The position numbers and the translations under genes were made by a program. The notes under the pieces are model-generated. The model worked only from the letters and a program-made list of their open reading frames with translations. It searched no databases and was not told the origin of the DNA. 36,409 bases of DNA from Desulfovibrio sp. (GTDB lineage Bacteria; Desulfobacterota; Desulfovibrionia; Desulfovibrionales; Desulfovibrionaceae): assembly GCA_031279825.1 (NCBI GenBank), contig JAITHT010000027.1, positions 1 through 36,409 of the forward strand, in the 5' to 3' direction. Below are positions 24,930 through 34,545 of this stretch, piece by piece; the stretch's first letter is position 1, and every line of letters starts with the position of its first letter.

Positions 24930-26093
24930 ATGGTAACGCAGCCCCTGCGCATCGTCCAGGTTATCAATGTGCGCTGGTTCAACGCCACCGCCTGGTACGG
25001 CCTTACGCTTTCCCGCCTTCTCAGAGATGCCGGACACGAGGTGCTCGTACTTGCCTTGCCGGAAACCGAACCTTTCGTCCGGGCAAGGATGCTGGGATTT
25101 GAACCTGTTCCCCTTAACATCAACACAGCGCATCCTGTTCCGCTTGCCGGGGCATTGCGTAGGCTCAACTGTTTACTGCGGACATTTCGACCGCATATAG
25201 TCAACTGCCACCGAGGCGAAGGCATGCTGTTTTGGGGAATGGGCAAATCCCTGGGACATGATTTTGTTTTGGTACGTACACGAGGGGATCAGCGTCCGCC
25301 CAAAGCCAATATTGTCAACCGTCGGCTGCATGCCTGTTGCGTCGACGCCGTTATCGCCACCAATACGGATACCGCCCGGCAGTGCCGCCGGCTTTTGAAG
25401 GTGCCGGAAGATCGTCTGTATGTCATTGTGGGCGGTGTGGATACCGATCTCTTTTCTCACAATGAGGATGACAGGGTCGAAGTGCGCGCGGCTTTGGGGT
25501 TCGCTTCGAATGATACGGTTGTCGGTCTTGTGGGGCGTTTTGACGCGGTAAAAGGACAACGCGAACTGATGGAGGCGTTCGCGCTTGTGCGGGATTTCAG
25601 GGAAAAACAGATGATCGGGCAAAGAGGGCGCTTGCGTCTGATGCTCGTGGGTTTTCCCGCCACGCTCTCTGAAGACGCGATACAGGCCCGGATCAAGGAA
25701 TACGGCCTGGAAGACTGCACGGTAACCACAGGCAGGGTCGGGCGGGTGTCGGCGTATATTAACGCCATGGATCTCGGCGTGGTGGCCTCGCAGGGGTCGG
25801 AGGCCATCGCGAGGGCCGCCCTGGAGATAATGTCCTGCGGCGTGCCGTTGATGGGTACATATGTCGGGGTGATGCCGGATTTGTTGCCGCCATGGGCGCT
25901 CGTTTCTCCGGGAGATTCTTCGGCCCTGTCCAATCTGCTTCGGCAGGCGGCAAGCGATGTTTCGTTTCGCGCAAGATTGCGGGAAGCCGCCCGAATTCGT
26001 ATGGCGACCCTTTCCGAGAGCGCTTTTCTGGAACAGAGCATGCAGGTATATGTTACGGCATTGCAACGACGCTTCGCGCGATATCCGCTGTAA
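24930..26093 (+). CDS. GT4-family glycosyltransferase
   Basis: This 387-residue cytosolic GT-B enzyme has an N-terminal acceptor domain (RIVQVINVRWFNATAWYGL, CHRGEGML) and a C-terminal nucleotide-sugar domain (VGLVGRFDAVKGQRELMEAF). The family Glu-x7-Glu sequence is SEAIARAALEIMSCGVP. It resembles heptose and hexose transferases of lipopolysaccharide or capsule assembly. It begins nine bases after the CHASE2/HD-GYP stop without a good ribosome site, so it is probably coupled to that gene. That pairing suggests cyclic-di-GMP signalling is linked to surface polysaccharide in this operon, which is inference. Confidence 0.88.
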   Translation: MVTQPLRIVQVINVRWFNATAWYGLTLSRLLRDAGHEVLVLALPETEPFVRARMLGFEPVPLNINTAHPVPLAGALRRLNCLLRTFRPHIVNCHRGEGMLFWGMGKSLGHDFVLVRTRGDQRPPKANIVNRRLHACCVDAVIATNTDTARQCRRLLKVPEDRLYVIVGGVDTDLFSHNEDDRVEVRAALGFASNDTVVGLVGRFDAVKGQRELMEAFALVRDFREKQMIGQRGRLRLMLVGFPATLSEDAIQARIKEYGLEDCTVTTGRVGRVSAYINAMDLGVVASQGSEAIARAALEIMSCGVPLMGTYVGVMPDLLPPWALVSPGDSSALSNLLRQAASDVSFRARLREAARIRMATLSESAFLEQSMQVYVTALQRRFARYPL

Positions 26094-26169
26094 GGAGAAT
26101 GTATTTTTATGGTTATGCGGAAATCGTATACGAAGATTATTGCAAAATTAAGGGAACGCCTTTATTTTT

Positions 26170-26310
26170 ATGCGGATTGATACGCTTGATGCCCCGAGTT
26201 TTCTTCAAGAACGGCATTGTGCGCGTTTGATGACCTTTTTGCCACCCACGGGAGCGCGGATTCCCGAATTCGCAAAGGCTGTCGAAAAAAATGATGCTAT
26301 CGTATTTTAA
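26170..26310 (+). CDS. Possible small ORF of 46 residues before pgk
   Basis: An open frame starts [17 protein letters not shown] and ends [10 protein letters not shown]. Its composition looks protein-like, but AAGGGAA lies about twelve bases upstream of the ATG, which is long. The stretch 26094-26366 contains overlapping short frames in other phases and no clear promoter. A loose inverted repeat (26313-26340) lies in the likely pgk leader. Confidence 0.2.
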   Translation: MRIDTLDAPSFLQERHCARLMTFLPPTGARIPEFAKAVEKNDAIVF

Positions 26311-26366
26311 ACCCTTATTCCCCGCACGGCGCGTATAAGGCCGTCGGATATAACAGGAGATACTCC

Positions 26367-27557
26367 ATGCACGTTTTGAAAATGCAAGATTTGTCCTTAA
26401 GCGGTAAACGCGTGCTTATTCGTGAGGATTTAAACGTACCGGTCAAAAACGGTAAAATTACAGGAGAAGCGCGATTGCTGGCCTCCCTGCCCACCATTAA
26501 AATGGCAAAGGACGCGGGAGCCAAAGTCATGCTCATGTCGCATCTCGGACGGCCGAATGAAGGAGAATACAGCGAGGCCGACTCCATGGCGCCGGTGGCC
26601 GCACGGTTGAGCGAGATGCTCGGCTGCGAGATTCCTCTGCTCAAGGAGTATCTGGAGGGAGGGTTTTCTCTGGCCAACGGTCAGGTCGTTCTGTTCGAAA
26701 ACGTGCGTTTTAACAAGGGTGAAAAAAAGGACAATGAAGCATTGGGGAAAAAATATGCGGCCTTGTGCGATATCTTTGTCATGGACGCGTTCGGCACGGC
26801 CCATCGCGCCGAAGCGTCCACCAGCGCCGCAGCCCGTTTTGCCCCTGTGGCCTGCGCAGGCCCTTTGCTGGCCCAGGAACTGGAGGCATTGGAAAAATCC
26901 CTGGCAAAGGCGGAACACCCCCTGGTGGCAATTATCGGGGGTTCCAAAGTGTCCACCAAGCTCACAGTGCTTGATACCCTGAGCAAAAAAGTGGACAAGC
27001 TGATTGTGGGCGGCGGCATAGCCAATAATTTTATCAAGGCTGCCGGTTATGAAGTGGGTATATCCCTTTACGAGCCGGATTTGGTGAATGAGGCGCAGAG
27101 ATTGATGCAGGCGGCCAAAAGCGCGGGCGGAGAAATCCCCGTGCCTGTGGATGTCGTCGTGGGAACGGAATTTTCCGCTTCCAGCCCCGCCGTGGTGAAA
27201 AAGGTAGCTGACGTGCAGGCCAAGGACATGATTTTAGATATCGGCCCGGAAACAGCCGCCATGTACAGCAAAATTCTTACCAGCGCCAAAACTATTGTCT
27301 GGAATGGTCCTGTGGGCGCTTTTGAAATCGATCAGTTCGGGAAAGGCACAGAGGCATTGTGCAGGGCCGTTGCGAAAAGTTCCGCCTTTTCCATCGCCGG
27401 CGGCGGCGATACCCTGGTGGCTGTGGAAAAATACGGCGTAAGCGACGATATCAGCTATCTTTCCACCGGCGGCGGCGCTTTTCTTGAGTTTCTTGAAGGC
27501 AAGGTGCTTCCCGCCGTCGCGGTGCTTGAAGAGCGCGCCGGAGCGGTTGCGAAGTGA
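26367..27557 (+). CDS. pgk: Phosphoglycerate kinase
   Basis: Pgk transfers phosphate between 1,3-bisphosphoglycerate and ADP in glycolysis and gluconeogenesis. The 396-residue protein has the N-terminal substrate motifs [14 protein letters not shown] and MLMSHLGRP. The hinge and nucleotide domain include [20 protein letters not shown] and WNGPVGAFE. The C-terminal loop is [21 protein letters not shown] precedes the ATG at 26367. Its stop overlaps the GTG start of sppA by four bases, so these two are an operon. Confidence 0.97.
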   Translation: MHVLKMQDLSLSGKRVLIREDLNVPVKNGKITGEARLLASLPTIKMAKDAGAKVMLMSHLGRPNEGEYSEADSMAPVAARLSEMLGCEIPLLKEYLEGGFSLANGQVVLFENVRFNKGEKKDNEALGKKYAALCDIFVMDAFGTAHRAEASTSAAARFAPVACAGPLLAQELEALEKSLAKAEHPLVAIIGGSKVSTKLTVLDTLSKKVDKLIVGGGIANNFIKAAGYEVGISLYEPDLVNEAQRLMQAAKSAGGEIPVPVDVVVGTEFSASSPAVVKKVADVQAKDMILDIGPETAAMYSKILTSAKTIVWNGPVGAFEIDQFGKGTEALCRAVAKSSAFSIAGGGDTLVAVEKYGVSDDISYLSTGGGAFLEFLEGKVLPAVAVLEERAGAVAK

Positions 27558-28933
27558 AGCAGCATTCGTCTCCATTGACGGGCGAACCGTCCGCCTGTGC
27601 CGCGACATCTTCGGCCGTCCGCACTCCGCCGCAGGAAGTGCGGGATATCGCCGATCCCGAAGGAGAAGCCCTGCTTGAAGTGTTGCGGGCTGAAAAGCCG
27701 ATTCCGCCGGAAGATATCCCGGATATTTTCGCTCCGGCGGAACAGGCTTTTCGTCGGTCGTCCCGGCATAGCGCCGTTGACGAGGGTAATGCTCCTCCCT
27801 CTTTTTCGCAAACGCCGGAGCACATCGCGCCCGTCGAGAAGGCGGCTCCCTCCTTAGATAGTGGCGGCTCAGGGCAAAACCAGGCGCACGCGGAACAGTC
27901 TGAACAGGCTTCCGGCCGTGCAGACCCTCGGCCGCCTGTCAACCCGCTATGGGGAGTGGCTGGGGGCACGGGCATAGCCGCTCCTTTTCCCGGCGGCCCC
28001 GGCACGCCGCCGGGCGGCGCCGGCGGCGCCTGGGTATGGTTGCCCGAAGGAATGAAGCCGCCCGCCTCCTGGCCTAAACGGCACCCTTTTCTTTTTTGGG
28101 GCGGCTGCATTGTTTTACTGGCGCTTATTTTTGCCTGGGGACGCCTGAGCGTTGAAGAAGGCCCCCTGGTCGGCCCTAAAATAGCCGTCATTAATCTGGA
28201 AGGAATTATTCTTGACGCCACGGATATAGTGCATTGGATAGAAAAAATCCGTTTAGACACTTCCATGAAAGGCGCCGTGCTGCGCGTCAATTCTCCCGGC
28301 GGCGCCGTGGGTCCTTCACAGGAGATTTACGCGGCGCTTAAACGTCTGGACGCGGTTAAACCGGTTATCGCCTCTATGGGCGCCCTGGCGGCTTCCGGCG
28401 GTTATTACGCGTCCTTAGGCGCACGGGAAATTTATGCCGGTCCTTCGTCTCTCACCGCCAGTATCGGCGTGAAGATGCAGGTGCCGAATTTTGAAAGCGT
28501 AATGAAGACCATCGGCATTTCCGAAACGACCTTAACTACCGGCAAACTTAAGGATGCCGGGTCGTCCTGGCGATCTATGCGGCCGGATGAAGAACTCTAT
28601 CTTGCTTCGCTGCTGCAGGATATGTACGAAGAATTCATCCAGACCGTCTCCAGAGAACGAAAGTTGCCTATGGAAACGGTACGTCAGTTGGCGGATGGAA
28701 GAGCCATGACCGGCAGACAGGCCCTTGAGGCAAAGCTTGTGGATCACTTGGGAGATCAGCATGAAACGGTTCAGCGTCTTATGGCGCTGTGCCGATTGCC
28801 TGATCCCGCTCTGGTAAAGATTGTGGTGGGGCCGGAAAAGCAGGTATCCTTATGGAAAGAGCTTGTAAGCGGGCTGCTGCGCACGACCCTGGAACATAGG
28901 CATACCCTGGAACAGCCTTTATTTATGTATTGA
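27554..28933 (+). CDS. sppA: Signal peptide peptidase SppA-type serine protease with long N-terminal extension
   Basis: This 459-residue membrane-anchored protease degrades cleaved signal peptides or membrane-embedded proteins. Residues 1-175 are Pro/Gly/Ala-rich and probably disordered ([15 protein letters not shown]). A membrane helix spans about 178-196 and the SppA domain follows. The catalytic Ser281 is in AASGGYYAS and the partner Lys333 in [14 protein letters not shown] (245-250) marks the oxyanion region. It is a single-domain, short-type SppA as in many non-enteric bacteria. It begins with GTG at 27554, overlapping the pgk stop. The disordered N-terminus would be cytoplasmic if the protease domain faces the periplasm. 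Confidence 0.9.
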   Translation: MKQHSSPLTGEPSACAATSSAVRTPPQEVRDIADPEGEALLEVLRAEKPIPPEDIPDIFAPAEQAFRRSSRHSAVDEGNAPPSFSQTPEHIAPVEKAAPSLDSGGSGQNQAHAEQSEQASGRADPRPPVNPLWGVAGGTGIAAPFPGGPGTPPGGAGGAWVWLPEGMKPPASWPKRHPFLFWGGCIVLLALIFAWGRLSVEEGPLVGPKIAVINLEGIILDATDIVHWIEKIRLDTSMKGAVLRVNSPGGAVGPSQEIYAALKRLDAVKPVIASMGALAASGGYYASLGAREIYAGPSSLTASIGVKMQVPNFESVMKTIGISETTLTTGKLKDAGSSWRSMRPDEELYLASLLQDMYEEFIQTVSRERKLPMETVRQLADGRAMTGRQALEAKLVDHLGDQHETVQRLMALCRLPDPALVKIVVGPEKQVSLWKELVSGLLRTTLEHRHTLEQPLFMY

Positions 28934-29014
28934 ACGGCACAGCACATAGTGTGCATCGGCGATTTGCCCGAGGGTAAGGCCGCCGTCCCGTCTTGAGCCT
29001 CAAGAAGGTTTTTT

Positions 29015-30553
29015 ATGCGCCGCTACGGACTTCTTCTCCATATTTCTTCATTGCCTTCGGCTTGCGGTATAGGTGACATGGGGCCGGCAGCCCACGCCTT
29101 TGTCAACACCCTTGAGGAGATCGGCGCGGCCATCTGGCAATTCTTGCCGTTGCATCCGACCTCCGTCTTCATAGGCAATTCTCCTTACTCAAGCCCGTCG
29201 GCCTTTGCCGGCAATCCTCTGTTGATCAGTCCGGAATATCTGGTCCGCGACGGCTATATCTCTTATGCGGATATGGAAAGCGCATGTCTATCCGGAGAAT
29301 CGTTATTTTCCGACGCCAATCATGTGGACTTTTCCCTTGTAACGACCCAGCGGTCGTATCTGCTTTATGCCGCGTACGAACGTAATTGCCACAGGTTACA
29401 GGATCTTGAAGATTTTCAGGTTTTTTGCCGGGAACACGCGTACTGGCTGCATGATTATGCCCGCTTTATCAGTCTTAAAGAAGAATACGGCGGGATTTCC
29501 TGGGTGGAGTGGCCACAGGATATGCGCCTGCATGATCCTCAAGCGCTTCAGAGCTATGATGTTCACGCTTCTCACGCCATTATGAGGGAAAAATTCATTC
29601 AATACCTGTTTTTCTCGCAATGGAGATCTTTGCGGGGTGCCTGCAATAAAGCCGGAATTTCCCTGCTGGCCGACGTGCCTATTTATGTCACCCATGACAG
29701 CGTGGATGTCTGGGCTAACCCGCATTTTTTCCATCTTGACGGCGACATGCTGCCCACGGTCGTCTCCGGCGTGCCTCCCGATTATTTCAGTGAAACCGGA
29801 CAACTCTGGGGGACGCCGTTATATAACTGGGAATATCTGGCAAAAGATGATTTTTCCTGGTGGAAGCGTCGCCTCGGCCATATTTTGCTGATGGCGGATA
29901 TGGCGCGCTTGGATCATTTTAGAGGTTTCTGTGCGTATTGGGAAGTTCCGGCCGGCGAAAAGACCGCTGTTAACGGCAAATGGCGCAAGGCACCCGCCAG
30001 GGAGTTCTTTGCTGCGTTGAGCAGGCACTTCGGCGGCCTGCCGTTTATCGCCGAAGATCTCGGTATTATTACGGATGACGTGCGCCGGATCATGCGGGAA
30101 TTTTCGCTGCCGGGCATGCACGTGTTGCAGTTCGCTTTCGGCGGAGACGCGCCGGCGGCAAACCCGGATATCCCGCACAACCACAACGTGTCGTCGGTTG
30201 TGTATACAGGCACTCACGACAATATTCCCACCCGCTCCTGGTTTACTCACGCTTCGCAGCAGGAACAGATGAATATGGCGCAATATGTGGGACAGCATGT
30301 TGACGAGGAAACGGTTTCCGCCGTTCTGGCGCGTGCCGCCTTTGCCAGTGTCGCGCAATACGCCGTTCTGCCGGTGCAGGACGCCTTGAATCTTGGTGAA
30401 GACGCCCGAATGAACACACCGGGAGTAGCGTCAGGAAACTGGAACTGGCGATTGACTCCAGATGCATTGAGGGCGGATCGTTTTATCTGGTTAAAGGAAT
30501 ACGCTCGTATTTATGGCCGTCTGCCGGATGGAACACCCCCGGAGAGTTCATGA
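29015..30553 (+). CDS. malQ: 4-alpha-glucanotransferase (amylomaltase)
   Basis: This GH77 enzyme of 512 residues transfers maltosyl and longer glucan units during glycogen and maltodextrin metabolism. GH77 landmarks are GLLLHISSLPS, PLHPTSVFIGNSPYSSPSAFAGNP, the nucleophile Asp in MARLDHFRGF, the acid/base Glu in FIAEDLGIITDDV and the transition-state Asp in GTHDNIP. AGAAGG lies about six bases before the ATG at 29015. It is separated from sppA by 81 bases and may share its transcript. No clear terminator follows; the next 240 bases hold an inverted repeat (30588-30620). Confidence 0.96.
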   Translation: MRRYGLLLHISSLPSACGIGDMGPAAHAFVNTLEEIGAAIWQFLPLHPTSVFIGNSPYSSPSAFAGNPLLISPEYLVRDGYISYADMESACLSGESLFSDANHVDFSLVTTQRSYLLYAAYERNCHRLQDLEDFQVFCREHAYWLHDYARFISLKEEYGGISWVEWPQDMRLHDPQALQSYDVHASHAIMREKFIQYLFFSQWRSLRGACNKAGISLLADVPIYVTHDSVDVWANPHFFHLDGDMLPTVVSGVPPDYFSETGQLWGTPLYNWEYLAKDDFSWWKRRLGHILLMADMARLDHFRGFCAYWEVPAGEKTAVNGKWRKAPAREFFAALSRHFGGLPFIAEDLGIITDDVRRIMREFSLPGMHVLQFAFGGDAPAANPDIPHNHNVSSVVYTGTHDNIPTRSWFTHASQQEQMNMAQYVGQHVDEETVSAVLARAAFASVAQYAVLPVQDALNLGEDARMNTPGVASGNWNWRLTPDALRADRFIWLKEYARIYGRLPDGTPPESS

Positions 30554-30587
30554 GCGAAATAGGCAGATTGGCCGCGTATTCGAATTT

Positions 30588-30620
30588 CACATACGCATTA
30601 CCTCCTGCAATGCGTATGTG
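30588..30620. repeat. Perfect 12-bp hairpin with a ribosome-site-like loop
   Basis: CACATACGCATT (30588-30599) and its exact complement (30609-30620) flank a 9-base loop. On the minus strand the loop reads GCAGGAGGT, a perfect Shine-Dalgarno sequence, and the following stem starts with an ATG that stops after three codons. Neither strand has a T-run after the stem. The surrounding 244-base gap between convergent genes has no other feature I can name. Confidence 0.6.
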
Positions 30621-30797
30621 TCTGATTCTTCGAAAAGCGCGATTTTCGGCGAAGCAATCCTCATAAAGATGCCATTGGCCTATGTATGAAATTGCTTGTA
30701 GTGCCTCAATTTTCCCCCTATATTCATTACAGATTATATAAACAAATAGCGTACGCCAAAAAGAAAAGCCACAATACCGGCTCCACGCAGTTTGATG

Positions 30798-31826
30798 TTA
30801 CCACGCCATAAAACGCTCTCGGGAGGGGCCGAATTCGCGGTAGCGCGACGATAAATACAAAAATAACGATGCCGCATGGATTCGCACGGCAAAGCGTTCA
30901 CATACCGTGTTTCGCGCGGCGCAGCTCATGGTCTTTAAGATATCCAGATTATGGAGTTGGCGTATATAGGGTAGCCAAGGCTCGCCCGGCTGAACCAGAA
31001 AACCGTCGATCCCGTGGCTGATAATCTCTTTGTTAACTCCAACCGCCGAGGCGATGGGAACAACGCCGCACGCCATATATTGCAAAATTTTGAATCCGCC
31101 TTTACCTGAACTGTAGGGGGTGTCTTCAAGAGGCATCAAGCCAATATCGAAATGTTGCAGTAAGGGAAGTTCATTCTCCGGGGACCATCGGGTAAAGGTG
31201 TAATGCCCGCAGGCGATACGTAACGGCTCTTGATTGCTGACAATGTGCAAAGATAGATGATCGGGCGCTCGTTGTAGTTCATCAAGAATGGAATGCAGCA
31301 AGGGAAGATAGCTGGCGGTTCCCATCCAGCCGATGACGGGGCCGGGGGGGATCTTGTCCGGCGCGGGAACATACCGTTCGACATCGATGGGTGTGGGCGC
31401 GATAGTAACGGGAATGCCGTACGGCACAGCGGCGGCCAGAAACGCATTACCGGCGATAACGACATCCGCCGAGCGGCAGGTGCGCAGAAAACGCCGCTTG
31501 TGCTGTCCGCAATCCAAGGGCTTGGGATCGTTTTGTTCAGTCCATACGGAATCATCAAAGTCATATGCCAACAAGGCGCTTTTCCGCCTGAGTAGCGCAA
31601 GCTCCCATGCGGACAACATGCGCTTTTGCATAATGCAGATATCCATGCGAGGTAATCGGGAATAAAAGGCAACACGATGCAAGAATGTTTTGGGGATACG
31701 TATGATGCTGACCCTTCCGAAAAAATCGCGCGCGGCTCGCTCCAAGGCAAAAACTCTGAACCGCGTACTGGGTAGCGTTTCACTTCCCTGCACCAGCCAG
31801 ACACAATGAATATCTTGTGTTGACAC
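30798..31826 (-). CDS. GT4-like glycosyltransferase
   Basis: This 342-residue, single-polypeptide GT-B type enzyme begins with GTG at 31824-31826, with GAGG about eight bases upstream. The N-terminal half has the block LLAYDFDDSVWTEQ seen in a glycosyltransferase group of environmental bacteria. The C-terminal half has the GT4 donor-site pattern SSGKGGFKILQYMACGVVPIAS and VGVNKEIISHGIDGFLV. The exact sugar is unknown. The GC content and codon use look like the neighbours, so transfer is not evident. It is separated from the next upstream gene by 179 bases and is probably monocistronic. Confidence 0.85.
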   Translation of the reverse strand: MSTQDIHCVWLVQGSETLPSTRFRVFALERAARDFFGRVSIIRIPKTFLHRVAFYSRLPRMDICIMQKRMLSAWELALLRRKSALLAYDFDDSVWTEQNDPKPLDCGQHKRRFLRTCRSADVVIAGNAFLAAAVPYGIPVTIAPTPIDVERYVPAPDKIPPGPVIGWMGTASYLPLLHSILDELQRAPDHLSLHIVSNQEPLRIACGHYTFTRWSPENELPLLQHFDIGLMPLEDTPYSSGKGGFKILQYMACGVVPIASAVGVNKEIISHGIDGFLVQPGEPWLPYIRQLHNLDILKTMSCAARNTVCERFAVRIHAASLFLYLSSRYREFGPSRERFMAW

Positions 31827-32005
31827 TTCACACCTCAGCGACTTGGCGGGTTACTCCCACTTTTTCAATGTGCGAAACTTTCCGTACATTATCACGCCGC
31901 ACATGTCGGCGCGGCAGGATGCCGTGCTCCGGTTCCACATACCTTCGCTTGTAAGTGAAATCGGCACAATGCGGGCAAGCACATCTCACGGATCAACGGT
32001 TCTTG

Positions 32006-32374
32006 CTACAGTGAGGCAATGAGTTTTTGCAGGGTATTCGGTTCGCCCTTTTGGTGGTCATCCGGATAGAGCAGGGCGGACATATAGAAAACAGAATTGA
32101 GGTTCAAGGCGGTTTGGGCGTTATGAGAAAAAGCCTTCAGAGTTTTTTGCACTCTTCCTCTGTCTTGTTCCGGCAGGGAGTTCATGAGGGAAGCCGCATC
32201 CTTGGCGATGGCAGCGAGGAGAAGGGCCTTTTTTTTCATCAATTCCCGATATTCGCTTTCATTAGTGTTATCATAGAGAGCGTAATGGGCCTGCCGCTCA
32301 TAATCCGAAATCGCGTTTGAACGTTCCTGAAGCCAAGCCGCGAAGCGGCTGCTAGCGTTGTCAGATAATGGCAT
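32006..32374 (-). CDS. Helical hypothetical protein downstream of rho
   Basis: This 122-residue soluble protein is strongly helical throughout (AWLQERSNAISDYERQAHYAL, ELMKKKALLLAAIAKDAASLM) and has no Cys or export signal. AGGA lies eight bases before the ATG at 32374. It follows rho by 95 bases on the same strand, so it may share that transcript. I do not recognise the family and give no function. Confidence 0.72.
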   Translation of the reverse strand: MPLSDNASSRFAAWLQERSNAISDYERQAHYALYDNTNESEYRELMKKKALLLAAIAKDAASLMNSLPEQDRGRVQKTLKAFSHNAQTALNLNSVFYMSALLYPDDHQKGEPNTLQKLIASL

Positions 32375-32469
32375 CGCCGATGTCCTGCGGATGTGTTTTT
32401 TTGTCGGGAAAACACACCGTTTCGTTAAAAATATTGTATTATCAGCTTGTTATATTTTCTCATCGCTTA

Positions 32470-33768
32470 TTATTTATTCATGACATTAAGAAATTCCGCA
32501 TTATTTTTTGTTCCGCGCATTTTATCCAACAAAAATTCCATACTATCTATAGCTGACATCGGGGCAAGGATTTTACGCAAAATCCAGACACGATTGAGAA
32601 CATCCTCGGACAGGAGCAGTTCTTCCTTACGGGTGCCGGTACGGTTAATATCAATGGCGGGAAATACACGCTTATCCGAAAGATGTCTGTCTAGGTAGAT
32701 TTCCATATTTCCCGTGCCTTTAAATTCTTCAAAAATAACCTCATCCATGCGTGAACCGGTATCAATAAGGGCGGTAGCAATAATCGTCAAACTACCGCCT
32801 TCTTCAATATTGCGGGCGGCACCGAAAAAACGTTTGGGACGTTGCAGGGCGTTGGCATCAAGACCGCCGGTAAGGACGCGGCCTGAAGAAGGCGTGACGG
32901 CATTGTAAGCCCTGCCAAGACGAGTAATGGAATCCAGCAGGATGACCACATCTCGCTTGCGCTCCACCAATCGTTTGGCTTTTTCCAGCACCATTTCACA
33001 GACCTGCACATGGCGCTGCGGCGGTTCATCAAAAGTGGAAGAAATAACTTCCGCCTGTTTGACCGTACGCTCCATGTCCGTTACTTCTTCAGGGCGTTCG
33101 TCAATGAGCAACACGATAAGATAGATATCCGGATTATTGGCGTTGATGGCGTTGGCCAGGCTCTGCAAGAGGATGGTTTTTCCGGTACGCGGCGGAGCCA
33201 CGATAATGCCGCGCTGGCCGCAGCCTACAGGGGCCATAAGGTCGATGACCCTGCCGGAGAACATTTTTTCGCCGTTTTCCATAACCATGCGGCGATCAGG
33301 GTAAACAGGCGTGAGGTTGTCAAAAAGGACCAGATTTTTGGCGTTGGCGGGAGGTTCATAGCCGATTTCATTCACTTTGAGGAGGGCGAAATACCGTTCG
33401 CCTTCTTTTGGGGGGCGTATTTGCCCGGAAACGATATCACCTTTGCGCAATCCAAAACGACGTATTTGTGAAGGGGAAACATAAATATCATCTGGGCCGG
33501 GCATATAGCTGCATAAAGGGGAACGTAAAAACCCGAAGCCGTCCGGCAGGATTTCAAGTACCCCGTCGCCGTAAATCGCCCCGTTTTGCGATGAACAGTT
33601 TTGCAGTAGTGCGAATATAAGTTCCTGTTTGCGCATGCTGCTGGCGTTTTCAACATTGTATTCATCAGCCAGAAGCATGAGTTCGGTCATGGATTTGATT
33701 TTAAGTTCAGAAAGATTCATACAGGATTCCAGGGTTTCAGGAGCAGTTGTGATGTTCTTTTTCCGCAT
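32470..33768 (-). CDS. rho: Transcription termination factor Rho
   Basis: Rho is the hexameric RNA helicase that ends transcription at unstructured sites. The N-terminal domain ([22 protein letters not shown]), the OB-fold primary RNA-binding domain ([32 protein letters not shown]) and the ATPase core are all present. The core shows Walker A APPRTGKT, the Walker B region [17 protein letters not shown] and the Rho C-terminal block [16 protein letters not shown]. The open frame begins with TTG at 33843 but has no ribosome site there. I use the ATG at 33768 ([13 protein letters not shown]), with 33720 as an alternative. No promoter is obvious in the MITE-laden DNA upstream. Confidence 0.95.
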   Translation of the reverse strand: MRKKNITTAPETLESCMNLSELKIKSMTELMLLADEYNVENASSMRKQELIFALLQNCSSQNGAIYGDGVLEILPDGFGFLRSPLCSYMPGPDDIYVSPSQIRRFGLRKGDIVSGQIRPPKEGERYFALLKVNEIGYEPPANAKNLVLFDNLTPVYPDRRMVMENGEKMFSGRVIDLMAPVGCGQRGIIVAPPRTGKTILLQSLANAINANNPDIYLIVLLIDERPEEVTDMERTVKQAEVISSTFDEPPQRHVQVCEMVLEKAKRLVERKRDVVILLDSITRLGRAYNAVTPSSGRVLTGGLDANALQRPKRFFGAARNIEEGGSLTIIATALIDTGSRMDEVIFEEFKGTGNMEIYLDRHLSDKRVFPAIDINRTGTRKEELLLSEDVLNRVWILRKILAPMSAIDSMEFLLDKMRGTKNNAEFLNVMNK

Positions 33769-33887
33769 ACGTGACAAGTGGTGAGAGGTTGAAGAACTAA
33801 GCATAAGAAGCATTTTTTGAAACACAGCGTCATAGCGGGGCAAGTGGACGGAAAACAGATCTGGAAAGAAAAGATCGGACAGTTCAA

Positions 33888-34046
33888 CTAGTGTCTAATT
33901 GCAAAAATTCCAACTATATCTTTTGCGGATATTTTTGCAGGATCGTCTGCTGAAAACCATGTTTTTTTTCAGCAGACTGACGCCGCCTTCGGCGGCGTAA
34001 AACCCTCCAGGGTTTTATAGTGTTTATTTTTGCAAGTAAACACGAG
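33888..34046. repeat. Structured dispersed element, copy B (MITE-like)
   Basis: This copy matches 11123-11276 with small indels. The left end reads CTAGTGTCTAATTGCAAAAA; the right end is the complement of CTCGTGTTTACTTGCAAAAA, matching at about 18 of 20 positions. Hairpins lie at 33945-33977 (12-bp perfect stem), 33980-33998, 34002-34013 and about 34020-34043. It lies between carD and rho, antisense-neutral with respect to coding. Confidence 0.8.
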
Positions 34047-34545
34047 GTATGTTAACACTATAGAATTTTTGTTCTCTGGCAAGGAAGATGAGTCTGCCAT
34101 GAGGGAATATACTCTTACGGTATTTGACCGGGATGGCAGACACAATCTGACGCAGCCGGAGGGCAAAAAGGCATAGCGTTAAACATGCCCTAAGCCTTTG
34201 GGGGCGCCATCGCTCCACTACTCACGCGCTGTGGAGCGTTTCAAAAACAAAACGCTCTAGCACGGGTACGTTTCGACCAAGTCAAGCAACGCCGTAACAA
34301 TCGGCAGATCGTCCTGAGGGAAGGGGCACTTACATTATAATTGCCGGAACAATTGCAAAACGAATTGCTCTAAAGACAGATGGTTACGGTAAGCGTTGTG
34401 TGCCATGTGGGTAATTGTTATCAGGCGTAACTGGAATGTCTGCCCCTCATCTTGGCGGAGTGACTGCTGTTTGTGAGGTTCAGGTACGGCATAAAGAAGA
34501 TGCCTGTTAGGCGTCTAGCGCAACTTACGACTAATGGCAAGAGCT
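34047..34545. other. Gene-free stretch with two fragments of the miniature element
   Basis: No credible gene is seen between copy B and the carD stop. Two hairpins end in GCTCTA like the right end of the element at 11816-11947: 34234-34257 (8-bp stem) and 34347-34370 (7 of 8 paired). A frame of about 25 codons starting near 34099 (MREYTLTVFDRDGR...) has weak signals and may be a gene remnant. The region is longer than expected between rho and carD. Confidence 0.5.

Noticed and set aside
25173-26066. 297-codon minus-strand frame opposite the GT4 gene
   Set aside because: The GT4 protein has clear donor-site motifs; the antisense frame lacks any.
33769-33843. Rho start at the TTG at 33843
   Set aside because: TTG is rare as a start, no ribosome site precedes it, and the added residues do not look like a Rho N-terminus.
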